Translations under genes and position numbers: made by a program
The notes under the pieces: generated by a model
Seen by the model: only the letters and a program-made list of their open reading frames with translations
What the model was told of the DNA's origin: nothing
The model's database searches: none
Source: Nocardioides sp. URHA0020
GTDB taxonomy: Bacteria > Actinomycetota > Actinomycetes > Propionibacteriales > Nocardioidaceae
Direction: 5' to 3'
Assembly (NCBI RefSeq): GCF_000620705.1
Contig: NZ_KK211166.1
Location: 124,001 to 188,000 of the forward strand
Length of the DNA: 64,000 bases
Part shown: in pieces, positions 17,230-25,323 of the stretch
Layout: every line of letters starts with the position of its first letter
Numbering within the stretch: the stretch's first letter is position 1

Positions 17230-17424
17230 CTGTCGGCCCGAGCGCTCCCCCCCAAGCGCCGGACCGACAGCTCCGTCTCGCAGAACGACCTGCGCGGCAC
17301 TCCCCCAGATGCGCCGCACGGTCGTCCGAATGTGGTGTGACGGTGACCGTCCGCGTTCCCCCCAGACGCGCGGGCGGCCACCGTCATCCCAGGGACCGGG
17401 TCGGCCAACAGCCCGATCGGTCCC
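17230..17424 (+). ncRNA. Candidate 6C-like RNA: tandem hairpins with C-run loops
   Basis: Three consecutive hairpins occupy the gap between the TasA-like and SipW-like genes: 17230-17270 (outer stem CTGTCGG/CCGACAG, loop with seven C), 17285-17325 (outer stem ACGACC/GGTCGT, loop with five C), 17338-17386 (outer stem TGACGGTG/CACCGTCA, loop with six C). A fourth stem (GGGACCG/CGGTCCC, 17392-17424) has no C-run. Two hairpins with six or more loop cytosines define the actinobacterial 6C RNA. Strand is uncertain: read on the minus strand the loops carry G-runs ending in GGA and would lie in the tasA-sipW mRNA. No U-tract terminator or clear promoter was found. Confidence 0.45.
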
Positions 17425-17448
17425 AGCTCTTCAGTTGTGGGTCAGCTG

Positions 17449-17976
17449 CTACTTCTCCCTGGTCACGGTGTTGACCCAGGTGTAGGTCGCCGTGGCGGGC
17501 TTCCCCTGGTCCGCGAACGGTGCGTCGTCGGGCAGCGACACGGTGAACGCGAACTTGCTGGACGCGCCGGGAGCCAACGAGCCGACATCCTGGGTGACGT
17601 CGTTCATCTCCCCGAACGGGCCGCGGTAGATGGTGCGGCCGTCCTGCTGGATCCGGAGCTCGAGGGCACCGCCGGCGAAGGCGGACGCCTCGGCGTTCTC
17701 CTCGAACGTCAGCCGGGACTGGCCGGACGCCGAGTTGCGGATCGTCACGACCTTGGTCGCGGAGTCGCCCGGCTCCAGCTCGGTGATGGTGAGCTTGGCG
17801 CCCTGGCCGGGCTCGGCGTGGAGGCTGACCCCGCTCGCGGCCTGGCTGGCACCCGTCCAGGGGATGCCGGCCACCGACGCGAGGACCGCGAGGCCGGCGA
17901 CGACGGCGACCGGGATGATGAACCGCTTCGCCTGCGCTACCGACGGACGCGTCGGTGCGGTGGTCGCGATGGTCAT
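17449..17976 (-). CDS. TasA/CalY-like secreted protein with alternate-type signal peptide
   Basis: 175 residues. A long N-region and hydrophobic core (KRFIIPVAVVAGLAVLASVAG, about 17-37; first 20 shown of a longer run) with ASQAAS cleavage area, as in proteins cut by SipW-type peptidases. The mature 125 residues form a beta-sandwich with GDSATKVVTIRNSASGQSRL and LPDDAPFADQGKPATATYTW, the TasA/CalY pattern. GGGAG precedes the ATG. Inference: a surface or matrix fibre subunit processed by the neighbouring SipW-like peptidase. A TAGCGT box upstream near 18019 may be its -10. Confidence 0.7.
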   Translation of the reverse strand: MTIATTAPTRPSVAQAKRFIIPVAVVAGLAVLASVAGIPWTGASQAASGVSLHAEPGQGAKLTITELEPGDSATKVVTIRNSASGQSRLTFEENAEASAFAGGALELRIQQDGRTIYRGPFGEMNDVTQDVGSLAPGASSKFAFTVSLPDDAPFADQGKPATATYTWVNTVTREK

Positions 17977-18083
17977 CTGTGGGTCTCCCGGCTGCGGCTG
18001 TGTGATCTGGTGATCACGCTAGGAGTCGGGCACCCACGACCCGTCCACACCCGGGCCACCGTTTGGTAACAGAATCCGAGGCG

Positions 18084-19007
18084 CTACCCCGCAGCGGTGA
18101 AGAGGTCGCCGTGCTCGGCGACCCGCGCGAGCACCTGCTCGGGGCTGAACTGCTCCAGCGCGAACGGGTCCTCCGCACCCTCCTCGACCTCGGCCCAGGT
18201 CACCGGCGTCGCGACGGCCGGCCGCTCCCGACCGCGCAGCGAGTACGGCGAGATCGTGGTCTTCGAGCCGGCGTTCTGCGACCAGTCGAGGAAGACCTTG
18301 CCGCCCCGCCGGGCCTTGGTCATCGTCGCCGTCACCAGCTGGGCGTGCTCGCGCTGGAGCTCCTCGGCGACCTCCTTGGCCAGCGCCGTGGACTCGTCCG
18401 AGGGCAGCCGCTTCGGCAGGTCGGCGTACAGGTGCAGGCCCTTGCTGCCGCTGGTGACCGGCCGGGCGGTCAGGCCGCGCTCCGCGAGCTTCGCGCGCAC
18501 CATCAGCGCCACCTGGCAGCACTCGTGCAGCCCCGCCGGCTCGCCGGGGTCGAGGTCGATGACCAGCCGGTCGGCGTTGCGCGGCCGGCCGTTGCGGCCC
18601 ACGGTCCACTGGTGGACGTGCAGCTCGAGGGCCGCGAGGTTGGCCAGCCAGGTCAGGGTGGCCAGGTCGTCGACGATCGGGAACACCAGCGTGTCGCTCG
18701 TCGACTGGGCCCGCGAGCCGGTCGTCGGCACCGTGGCCGTGCGCACCCAGGACGGCGTGCCGGGTGGCGTGTTCTTCTCGAAGAAGCTCCCGTCCTGCAC
18801 CCCGTGCGGCCAGCGGATCCGGGTGACGCACCGGTCCCGGAGCAGCGGCAGCAGCACCGGCGAGACCTGGGCGTAGTAGTTGAGGACCTCACCCTTGGTG
18901 AAGCCGGTGCGCGGGTAGAGCACCTTGTGGAGGTTGCTGATCGTCAGGGTGCGTCCGCCGACGTCGACCCGCACCTCCTCCTTGTCGGCCTTGCCCGGGG
19001 AGGCCAT
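18084..19007 (-). CDS. ligD: LigD-type polymerase/primase domain protein (NHEJ)
   Basis: 307 residues, a stand-alone LigD polymerase (archaeo-eukaryotic primase fold). Catalytic Asp pair in VIDLDPG (D151, D153), third Asp241 in FLDWSQN, and the nucleotide-binding SGSKGLHLY at 186-194; all intact. It fills or extends ends, preferring ribonucleotides, during Ku-dependent double-strand break repair. ATG at 19007 overlaps the stop of the L,D-transpeptidase gene (TGATG). The ligase domain is a separate gene upstream, so this genome encodes the LigD activities as split polypeptides. No nuclease domain is visible here. Confidence 0.92.
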   Translation of the reverse strand: MASPGKADKEEVRVDVGGRTLTISNLHKVLYPRTGFTKGEVLNYYAQVSPVLLPLLRDRCVTRIRWPHGVQDGSFFEKNTPPGTPSWVRTATVPTTGSRAQSTSDTLVFPIVDDLATLTWLANLAALELHVHQWTVGRNGRPRNADRLVIDLDPGEPAGLHECCQVALMVRAKLAERGLTARPVTSGSKGLHLYADLPKRLPSDESTALAKEVAEELQREHAQLVTATMTKARRGGKVFLDWSQNAGSKTTISPYSLRGRERPAVATPVTWAEVEEGAEDPFALEQFSPEQVLARVAEHGDLFTAAG

Positions 19008-19705
19008 CAGCGGCCGATGGCGATCAGGGGACGGCTGTCCGGGTCGAGCCGCGTCATCAGCGACCTGATGAACCAGCGCGGTGCGCTCACGCACCCGGCC
19101 GTGGCGCCGGAGCCGTTGACGTGCAGGAAGATCCCGGAACCCCGGTGTCGCACCTGGCGGCGGTTGAAGTCGATGACGATCGACCACTCGTACTGCGTGC
19201 GGTAGTCGGTCAGGCGCTCCGACGCGTCGTCGTTGCTCGGACCGAGCCACCAGCGGAACCCGCCCTGGCTCTGGTTGCGGAAGCGGTTGTAGTAGCGCGA
19301 CCGGTTGTCCTGCACCCAGAAGTCACCGGAGCGGACCTTGCGGTAGGGCAGGTCGAAGGTGGAGGCGCGCCGGTGCATGCCGAACGCCCACGGCAGGGCG
19401 AAGGTGCCCAGCGGCGTGGCGCCGGTGCCCTGCTTGCGGCGCTTCGCCGCGACCAGGCCGCCGTACCCGATGCGGGCGTCGGTCGACCGGATGCGCTTGT
19501 GCCAGTGACCCTTCTCCAGGCGCCACAGCGTGATCCGGGCGTGGTGGCCGCTCGTGCGGTTGACCGTGACCACCTGGTGGGTGCCCTCGCGCAGGGACAC
19601 CACGACGCCGTCGAGGCGGACCTTGCGCCCGGCCGCGTCGGCCGACGTCGGCACCAGGAAGGTCGTGAGCGCCAGCGTCATCGCGAGCAGGATGCGGAGC
19701 TTCAC
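19007..19705 (-). CDS. L,D-transpeptidase (YkuD)-family secreted protein
   Basis: 232 residues: signal peptide 1-25 (LLAMTLALTTFLVP ... ADA), then a YkuD-like domain with the catalytic His195 and Cys205 in HVNGSGATAGCVS. YkuD enzymes make 3-3 cross-links in peptidoglycan or attach proteins to it; some act as carboxypeptidases. It is embedded between the DNA ligase gene (4-base ATGA overlap) and the LigD polymerase gene (1-base overlap), so all three share one mRNA. A functional link to DNA repair is not evident. Confidence 0.88.
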   Translation of the reverse strand: MKLRILLAMTLALTTFLVPTSADAAGRKVRLDGVVVSLREGTHQVVTVNRTSGHHARITLWRLEKGHWHKRIRSTDARIGYGGLVAAKRRKQGTGATPLGTFALPWAFGMHRRASTFDLPYRKVRSGDFWVQDNRSRYYNRFRNQSQGGFRWWLGPSNDDASERLTDYRTQYEWSIVIDFNRRQVRHRGSGIFLHVNGSGATAGCVSAPRWFIRSLMTRLDPDSRPLIAIGR

Positions 19706-20622
19706 GTCAGGTCCTCCGGGGACAGGTCGGTGCGGATGCCCTGGTAGGAGGGCTGTCGCAACCGCTCGTACCCACGCCCGTGCGTGTCGATGTCCACGAC
19801 GAGCACCGGCTCCAGCCAGCGCGTGCCCTGGGTGTCGACACGGGGCACCTCGTCGGCGAACGGGCTGTCGGCGCGGCCGATGGTCGCGACGAGCTCGGCG
19901 AGCACCGCGCCCTGCCTCGCCCCGATGCCGCTGCCCACCCGGCCACGGTAGAGCAGCCCGTCCGGCGTCGGCTCACCCACGAGCAGCGCGGCGAGCCGGT
20001 CGGTCGTGCCCTCCTGTGGCCGCCAGCCACCGACGACGTACGACACCCGGTGCCGGTGGGCGAACTTCAGCCAGTGCGGGCTGCGCTCCCCCGGTCGGTA
20101 CGGCGAGGCCCGGCGCTTGCTCACGATGCCCTCGAGCCCCTGCTGCAGGGTGGCGTCGAAGAGCATCGCGCCGTCGTCGTACGGCGCCGGCACCTGCCAG
20201 GACCCGTCGAGCCCCAGTCCGGCGAGTGCGTCGCGGCGCTCCTCCTGCGGCCGGCCGGTGAGGTCGCGGCCGTCGAGGCGGAGCAGGTCGAAGACCATGT
20301 AGATCGCCGGGACCGCCTCGGCCAGGCGGGCGGCCGTCGTCGCCTTGCGGACGTGCATCCGCTCCTGCAGCGTCCGGAAGTCCGGCAGCCCGCGCTCGTT
20401 GAGCGCGATGACCTCGCCGTCGACCAGCAGGTCGCGGTCACCGAGGGGGCTGGTGGCCAGCTCGGGCCAGGCGATCGTGATCGCGTTCTCGTTGCGGCTG
20501 GTCATCCGCACGACCCCGTCCCGCACCTCGGTGAGGGCCCGGACGCCGTCCCACTTCACCTCGTGCGTCCAGGCGTCGCTGCTCGGCACGTGGGTGCCCC
20601 GGGTGGCGAGCATCGGTTGCAT
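19702..20622 (-). CDS. ligD: ATP-dependent DNA ligase, LigD-type (NHEJ)
   Basis: 306 residues from ATG 20622 (MQPMLATRGT, the usual start of these ligases). Nucleotidyltransferase motif I EVKWDGVR with adenylated Lys23. Motifs follow as MTSRNEN, LLVDGEVIAL, VFDLLRLDGRDL, EGIVSKR and WLKFA, then an OB-fold domain to the end. All six ligase motifs are recognisable. Seals breaks held by Ku. Only 17 bases separate its start from the divergent monooxygenase start at 20640. Confidence 0.92.
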   Translation of the reverse strand: MQPMLATRGTHVPSSDAWTHEVKWDGVRALTEVRDGVVRMTSRNENAITIAWPELATSPLGDRDLLVDGEVIALNERGLPDFRTLQERMHVRKATTAARLAEAVPAIYMVFDLLRLDGRDLTGRPQEERRDALAGLGLDGSWQVPAPYDDGAMLFDATLQQGLEGIVSKRRASPYRPGERSPHWLKFAHRHRVSYVVGGWRPQEGTTDRLAALLVGEPTPDGLLYRGRVGSGIGARQGAVLAELVATIGRADSPFADEVPRVDTQGTRWLEPVLVVDIDTHGRGYERLRQPSYQGIRTDLSPEDLT

Positions 20623-20639
20623 GCCGCCATCATGCCTAG

Positions 20640-21971
20640 GTGAACTCGACCGGACCACTCGACAATCCTGGCGACGAGACGGCGTCGTACGCCGTGATCG
20701 GTGCCGGTCCGTCGGGCCTCGCGGCGGCCCGCAACCTGCAGCGGTCCGGGATCCCGTGGGCCGGCTACGAGCTGGCCTCGGGCGTCGGCGGGCTGTGGGA
20801 CATCGACGGGCCGCGCAGCACCGTCTACGAGTCCGCGCACCTGATCTCGTCGAAGCGGACCACCGAGTTCGCTGAGTTCCCGATGCGCGACGAGGTCGCC
20901 GACTACCCCTCGCACCGCGAGCTCCTCGCCTACTTCCGCGACTTCGCCTCGGCGCACGACCTGGCGTCCGGCTTCTCGTTCCGGACCGAGGTCGTCTCGG
21001 CCCGCCCGTCCGGCGACGGCGGCTGGATCGTCGTGAGCCAGGGCCCGGCCGGTCGGGTCGAGCGCCGGCACGCCGGCGTGATCGCGGCCAACGGCACCCT
21101 CAGCGAGCCGTCGGTGCCGACCTTCGAGGGCAGCTTCGACGGCGAGATCCTCCACACCAGCGCCTACCGGTCGCCGACCGTCTTCGCGGGCAAGCGGGTG
21201 CTGATCATCGGCGCCGGCAACTCCGGCTGCGACATCGCGGTCGACGCGGTCCACCACGCCGCGTCGGTCGACCTGTCGGTGCGGCGCGGCTACTACTTCG
21301 TGCCGAAGTACCTCTTCGGCAAGCCGTCCGACACGCTCAACCAGGGCAGACCGCTGCCGCCGCGGATCAAGCAGGCGATCGACTCGCGGGTGCTCAGGGC
21401 GTTCACCGGCGACCCGGTGCGCTTCGGCTTCCCCCAGCCGGACTACAAGATCTACGAGTCGCACCCGATCGTGAACACGCTGGTCCTGCACCACCTCGGC
21501 CACGGCGACCTGTCGGTCCAGCCGGACATCGCCCGGCTCGACGGGGACGGCGTGGTGTTCGCGGACGGGTCGAGGCGGGCGTACGACGTCATCGTGCTGG
21601 CCACCGGCTACCACCTGCACTACCCGTTCCTGAGCCCCGAGCTGCTGCGGTGGTCGGGGCGCGGCAGCGCGCCGGACCTCTACCTCAACATCTTCACCCA
21701 GGAGGACCCCAACCTCTTCGTGCTCGGCATGATCGAGGCGTCGGGCATCGGCTGGCAGGGGCGCTACGAGCAGGCCGAGCTGGTGGCGTCGTACCTGCGA
21801 GCACGTGACACCGCGCCGACGGCCGCCCGGGCCCTCGAGGCCCGCGTCGCCGGTCCGCGCCCCGACCTGTCGGGCGGCTACCACTACCTGGGGCTCGAGC
21901 GGATGTCGTACTACGTCAACAAGGACGCCTACCGCAACGCGGTGCGTGCTGAGACCGAGAGGCTGCACTGA
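20640..21971 (+). CDS. Flavin-containing (class B) monooxygenase
   Basis: 443 residues from GTG 20640. FAD Rossmann motif VIGAGPSGLAAARNL (18-32), second (NADPH) Rossmann motif IIGAGNSGCDIAV (about 184-196), the FMO-like FEGSFDGEILHTSAYRS between them, and the C-terminal ATGYHLHYPF. These are the marks of class B flavoprotein monooxygenases that oxidise N, S or ketone substrates with NADPH and O2. Substrate cannot be read from sequence. The stop shares a base with the next ATG (TGATG), so the gene is coupled to the BASS transporter. Confidence 0.9.
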   Translation: MNSTGPLDNPGDETASYAVIGAGPSGLAAARNLQRSGIPWAGYELASGVGGLWDIDGPRSTVYESAHLISSKRTTEFAEFPMRDEVADYPSHRELLAYFRDFASAHDLASGFSFRTEVVSARPSGDGGWIVVSQGPAGRVERRHAGVIAANGTLSEPSVPTFEGSFDGEILHTSAYRSPTVFAGKRVLIIGAGNSGCDIAVDAVHHAASVDLSVRRGYYFVPKYLFGKPSDTLNQGRPLPPRIKQAIDSRVLRAFTGDPVRFGFPQPDYKIYESHPIVNTLVLHHLGHGDLSVQPDIARLDGDGVVFADGSRRAYDVIVLATGYHLHYPFLSPELLRWSGRGSAPDLYLNIFTQEDPNLFVLGMIEASGIGWQGRYEQAELVASYLRARDTAPTAARALEARVAGPRPDLSGGYHYLGLERMSYYVNKDAYRNAVRAETERLH

Positions 21972-22918
21972 TGCTCCCGCTGCTGACCACCCTGGCGACC
22001 GACCTCGACGACATCACGATCGACTTCGACTCGGGGTCGCTGACCTTTTTGAAGATCGTGATCGCGCTGATCCTCTTCGGCGTCGCGCTCGACACCAAGC
22101 TCGAGGACTTCACGGCCGCCATCCGTCGTCCGGTCCCGATCGCGATCGGCGTGGTCGCGCAGTTCGTGCTGCTGCCCGCCCTGACCTTCCTGCTCACGAT
22201 CGCGCTGGACGTGCGCGGCTCCGTCGCGCTGGGCATGATCCTGGTGGCCTGCTGCCCACCGGGCAACGTCTCCAACATCCTCACCCACCGCTCCGGTGGC
22301 GACGTGGCGCTGTCGGTGTCGATGACCGCGGTCAGCAACGTGCTGTCGATCTTCCTGCTGCCGATCAACCTGGCCTTCTGGGGCGGTCTGTCCCCCCACG
22401 GCGACGACCTGCTGCAGTCGGTCGACATGAGCATCTGGGAGACCTTCGGCGAGATCGCGCTGGTGATCGGGCTGCCGTTCGCCGCCGGCATCGCGATCAC
22501 CCGGCTGTGGCCCCGCGTCGGGGAGCGCGCCCACCAGATCGTGGGTCCGGTCTCGTTCGTGCTGCTGGCCGTCATCATCGTCCTGGGCTTCACGACCAAC
22601 TTCGACATCTTCCAGGACTACATCACCGTCGTGCTGCTGGCCGTGTTCCTCCAGAACGCGCTGGCCCTCGCCCTCGGCTACGTCATCGCGCGGGCGACCC
22701 GGCTGCCGGTCCGGCAGCAGAAGGCCATGACGTTCGAGGTCGGCGTGCGCAACACCGGCCTCGGGCTGCTGCTCGTCTTCACCTACTTCGACGGCCTGGG
22801 CGGGATGGCGCTGGTCGCCGCGTGGTGGGGGCTCTACGACATCATCACCGGGCTGGTCGTGGCCACGGTCTGGCGACGGCGGACGACGCTCGCGCCCGAG
22901 CCGGCCGTGACCGCATGA
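21971..22918 (+). CDS. BASS-family (bile acid:Na+ symporter-like) transporter
   Basis: 315 residues with about nine to ten hydrophobic helices. Family marks: GMILVACCPPGNVSNILTHR in the first half (the conserved discontinuous helix with PGN-SN) and FEVGVRNTGLGLLL in the second. Both lie in crossover helices that bind sodium. It imports organic anions such as bile acids, pyruvate or pantoate with Na+. Operon with a monooxygenase and an epimerase suggests uptake plus catabolism or modification of one organic acid. Confidence 0.9.
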   Translation: MLPLLTTLATDLDDITIDFDSGSLTFLKIVIALILFGVALDTKLEDFTAAIRRPVPIAIGVVAQFVLLPALTFLLTIALDVRGSVALGMILVACCPPGNVSNILTHRSGGDVALSVSMTAVSNVLSIFLLPINLAFWGGLSPHGDDLLQSVDMSIWETFGEIALVIGLPFAAGIAITRLWPRVGERAHQIVGPVSFVLLAVIIVLGFTTNFDIFQDYITVVLLAVFLQNALALALGYVIARATRLPVRQQKAMTFEVGVRNTGLGLLLVFTYFDGLGGMALVAAWWGLYDIITGLVVATVWRRRTTLAPEPAVTA

Positions 22919-23832
22919 AGGTGCTGGTGACCGGCGGCGGCGGGTTCCTCGGGCGGTCCGTGGTCGCGGGCCTGACGACGGCCGGCCACGAGGTCGTCAG
23001 CGCCGACCTGCGTCCGCCGTCCGTGGTGATGGACGTGACCTCGCGGTCCGCGGTCGACGCCGTGATCGGGGCGGAGCGACCCGAGGTCGTCGTCCACCTC
23101 GCGTCGATCGTGACGCCCGGGCCCGACTCGACGCGCGAGCTCGAGTACGCCGTCGACGTCACCGGGACGCGGCACGTCCTGGACGCGTGCGTGGCCCACG
23201 GCGTACGCCGCGTGGTGGTGTCGTCCAGCGGCGCGGCGTACGGCTACCACGCGGACAGCCCGGCGTGGATCACCGAGGACCAGCCGGTGCGCGGCAACGA
23301 GGAGTTCGCCTACAGCCACCACAAGCGGCTCGTCGAGGAGATGCTGGCCGAGCTCAGGCACCGGGAGCCCTCGCTCGAGCAGGTGGTGCTGCGGATCGGC
23401 ACCATCCTCGGGGCCTCGGTGGACAACCAGATCACCGCGCTCTTCGAGCGCAAGCGGCTGCTGAGGATCCGGGGCGCCGAGTCCCCCTTCGTCCTCGTCT
23501 GGGACACCGACGTGGTGGCCGTGATCCAGCAGGCCGTCACCGGCTCCGTGACCGGCGTCTTCAACGTGGCCGGCGACGGCGCGCTGCCGATCACCGAGAT
23601 CGCGGCGCTGCTCGAGAAGCCCGTGCTGACGATCCCCGAGCCGGTCCTCCGGGCGGCGCTCGCCGTCGGCTCGAGGCTCGGCCTGACGGCGTACGGACCG
23701 GAGCAGACGATCTTCCTGCAGTACCGCCCGGTGCTCGACAACACCCGCCTGAAGACCGTCTTCGGCTACACCCCCTCGCGCACGTCTCGCGAGGCGTTCG
23801 ATGAGTGGCGCGCGTCCCGCCGGTCATACTGA
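22915..23832 (+). CDS. NAD-dependent epimerase/dehydratase (extended SDR)
   Basis: 305 residues; ATG overlaps the transporter stop (ATGA). NAD-binding GGGGFLG at 7-13, Asp in VVSADLRP, the VSSSGAAYG strand, and a SYK-type triad written YSHHK (Tyr and Lys spaced by three). Extended SDR layout. Acts on nucleotide sugars, sterols or other alcohols; with the neighbouring monooxygenase a sterol-like substrate is possible, but this is inference. Confidence 0.87.
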   Translation: MKVLVTGGGGFLGRSVVAGLTTAGHEVVSADLRPPSVVMDVTSRSAVDAVIGAERPEVVVHLASIVTPGPDSTRELEYAVDVTGTRHVLDACVAHGVRRVVVSSSGAAYGYHADSPAWITEDQPVRGNEEFAYSHHKRLVEEMLAELRHREPSLEQVVLRIGTILGASVDNQITALFERKRLLRIRGAESPFVLVWDTDVVAVIQQAVTGSVTGVFNVAGDGALPITEIAALLEKPVLTIPEPVLRAALAVGSRLGLTAYGPEQTIFLQYRPVLDNTRLKTVFGYTPSRTSREAFDEWRASRRSY

Positions 23833-23836
23833 GACC

Positions 23837-24745
23837 ATGCGAGCAATCTGGAAGGGCGCCGTGTCGTTCGGGCTGGTGAGCGTGCCCGTGAAGCTGTACG
23901 CCGCGACCGAGTCGCACGACGTCTCGTTCCGCCAGGTGCATGCCAAGGACGGCGGCCGGATCAAGTACCAGCGGGTCTGCTCGCTCGACGGCGAGGAGGT
24001 CGCGTACGCCGACATCGCCAAGGGCTACGAGACCGAGGACGGCGAGATGGTCATCCTCAGCGACGACGACATGGCCGAGCTGCCGTCGACCTCCTCGCGC
24101 GAGATCTCGGTCGAGAAGTTCGTGCCGTCCGACCAGATCGACCCGCTGCTCTTCGAGAAGAGCTACTACCTCGAGCCCGAGTCGACCGGCGCGAAGCCCT
24201 ACTCGCTGCTCCGCCAGGCCCTGCTGGACGCCGACCGGATGGCGGTGGTCACCGTCGCCCTGCGCCAGCGCACCACCGTGGCCGTGCTCCGGGTCCGCGA
24301 CGACGTGATCGTGCTCCAGACGATGATGTGGCCCGACGAGGTCCGCACACCCGACTTCTCCGTCGAGGCGGGCGAGGTCAAGCCGGCCGAGGTCAAGATG
24401 GCCAACATGCTGGTCGAGACCCTCGCCGGCGACTTCGACGCCTCGGAGTTCGAGGACGACTACGCCGGCGCCGTCGAGGCCCTGGTGAAGACCAAGATCG
24501 AGGGCGGCGAGGTCAAGCGCACCGCGACCTCGACCAAGTCCTCGGGTGAGGTGGTCGACCTGCTCGCCGCCCTGCAGCGCTCGGTGGACGCAGCCAAGAG
24601 CGCGCGCGGGGAGTCGTCGTCGGAGGCCGACGACGAGCCGGCGGCGAAGAAGACCGCGAAGAAGGCTCCGGCCAAGAAGGCCGCCGCCAAGAAGACGGCG
24701 AAGAAGGCCCCTGCCCGGAAGGCCGCGGCCAAGAAGGCGAGCTAA
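23837..24745 (+). CDS. ku: Ku homodimeric DNA-end-binding protein (NHEJ)
   Basis: 302 residues from ATG 23837 (MRAIWKGAVSFGLVSVPVK, the conserved Ku N-terminus). Beta-barrel Ku core 1-230, the LigD-interacting stretch (VVDLLAALQRSV) near 245-256, and a C-terminal histone H1-like Lys/Ala tail with AAKKTAKKAPAKKA repeats that binds DNA. It loads on broken ends and recruits LigD. Starts five bases after the epimerase stop; a CATACT box six bases before the ATG may give its own leaderless start. The ligase and polymerase partners are encoded 3 kb away on the other strand. Confidence 0.95.
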   Translation: MRAIWKGAVSFGLVSVPVKLYAATESHDVSFRQVHAKDGGRIKYQRVCSLDGEEVAYADIAKGYETEDGEMVILSDDDMAELPSTSSREISVEKFVPSDQIDPLLFEKSYYLEPESTGAKPYSLLRQALLDADRMAVVTVALRQRTTVAVLRVRDDVIVLQTMMWPDEVRTPDFSVEAGEVKPAEVKMANMLVETLAGDFDASEFEDDYAGAVEALVKTKIEGGEVKRTATSTKSSGEVVDLLAALQRSVDAAKSARGESSSEADDEPAAKKTAKKAPAKKAAAKKTAKKAPARKAAAKKAS

Positions 24746-25159
24746 TCAGGCCGTCCCGACGAGCAGGCAGAACGGGTGTCCCTCGGGGTCGCCGAGGACG
24801 TACAACGGCTCGTCGAGCTCGTCGGTGCGGTCGAGCAGCAGCGACGCCCCGAGCTCCTGGGCCCGCCGCCGGTGCCGCTCCAGCTCCTCGACGCTCGGCA
24901 CCCGGAAGTCGAGGTGCAGCTGCATCGGCACGTCCGCGCTCGGCCACGTCGACCGCGTCAGCGCCGGCTCCTCCTGGAACGCCAGCACCCGACGGCCCCG
25001 GGCGTCGACCAGCACCAGCCAGTCTGCGTCGTCCTCGCCGACGGGCACCTCGTCACCCGCCCGGTAGTGCAGCCCCAGCAGCTCGCGGTAGAACTCGGCG
25101 AGCCCGCGGACGTCCACGGCGTCGAGCACGGTGTGCATGAGCACCGGGTGGTCGGGCAT
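24746..25159 (-). CDS. VOC (glyoxalase/bleomycin-resistance) superfamily protein
   Basis: 137 residues with two beta-alpha-beta-beta-beta modules (LDAVDVRGLAEFYRELLGLH ... MQLHLDFRVPSVEELERH ... YVLGDPEGHPFCLL). Metal-ligand positions His/Glu are partly visible (His in MQLHLD, Glu in DPEGHPF). Function could be isomerase, dioxygenase or resistance; not assignable. Its stop directly abuts the Ku stop, and no terminator was seen between these convergent genes. Confidence 0.85.
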   Translation of the reverse strand: MPDHPVLMHTVLDAVDVRGLAEFYRELLGLHYRAGDEVPVGEDDADWLVLVDARGRRVLAFQEEPALTRSTWPSADVPMQLHLDFRVPSVEELERHRRRAQELGASLLLDRTDELDEPLYVLGDPEGHPFCLLVGTA

Positions 25160-25323
25160 GTCTGCCTCCCGAGGCGAGCGTCTGGGGTGGGCCGGTGGCT
25201 GCGGCGCACGAGACGCACCGACGGGACCAGCCTCTCACCCGGCGGCGACGGTGGCACCTGGACAGACCCGCCGGATCGAGTCGAGGCTGGTCTCAGTCCA
25301 GCCGACCACCGGAGGAGCTCCCC

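Noticed and set aside
18084..19250. A longer LigD polymerase starting at 19250
   Set aside because: The added residues overlap the L,D-transpeptidase coding region; ATG 19007 gives a one-base coupled overlap and a standard N-terminus.
24640..24740. Recent tandem expansion in the Ku tail as a separate repeat element
   Set aside because: The Lys/Ala repeat is a known feature of actinobacterial Ku C-termini.
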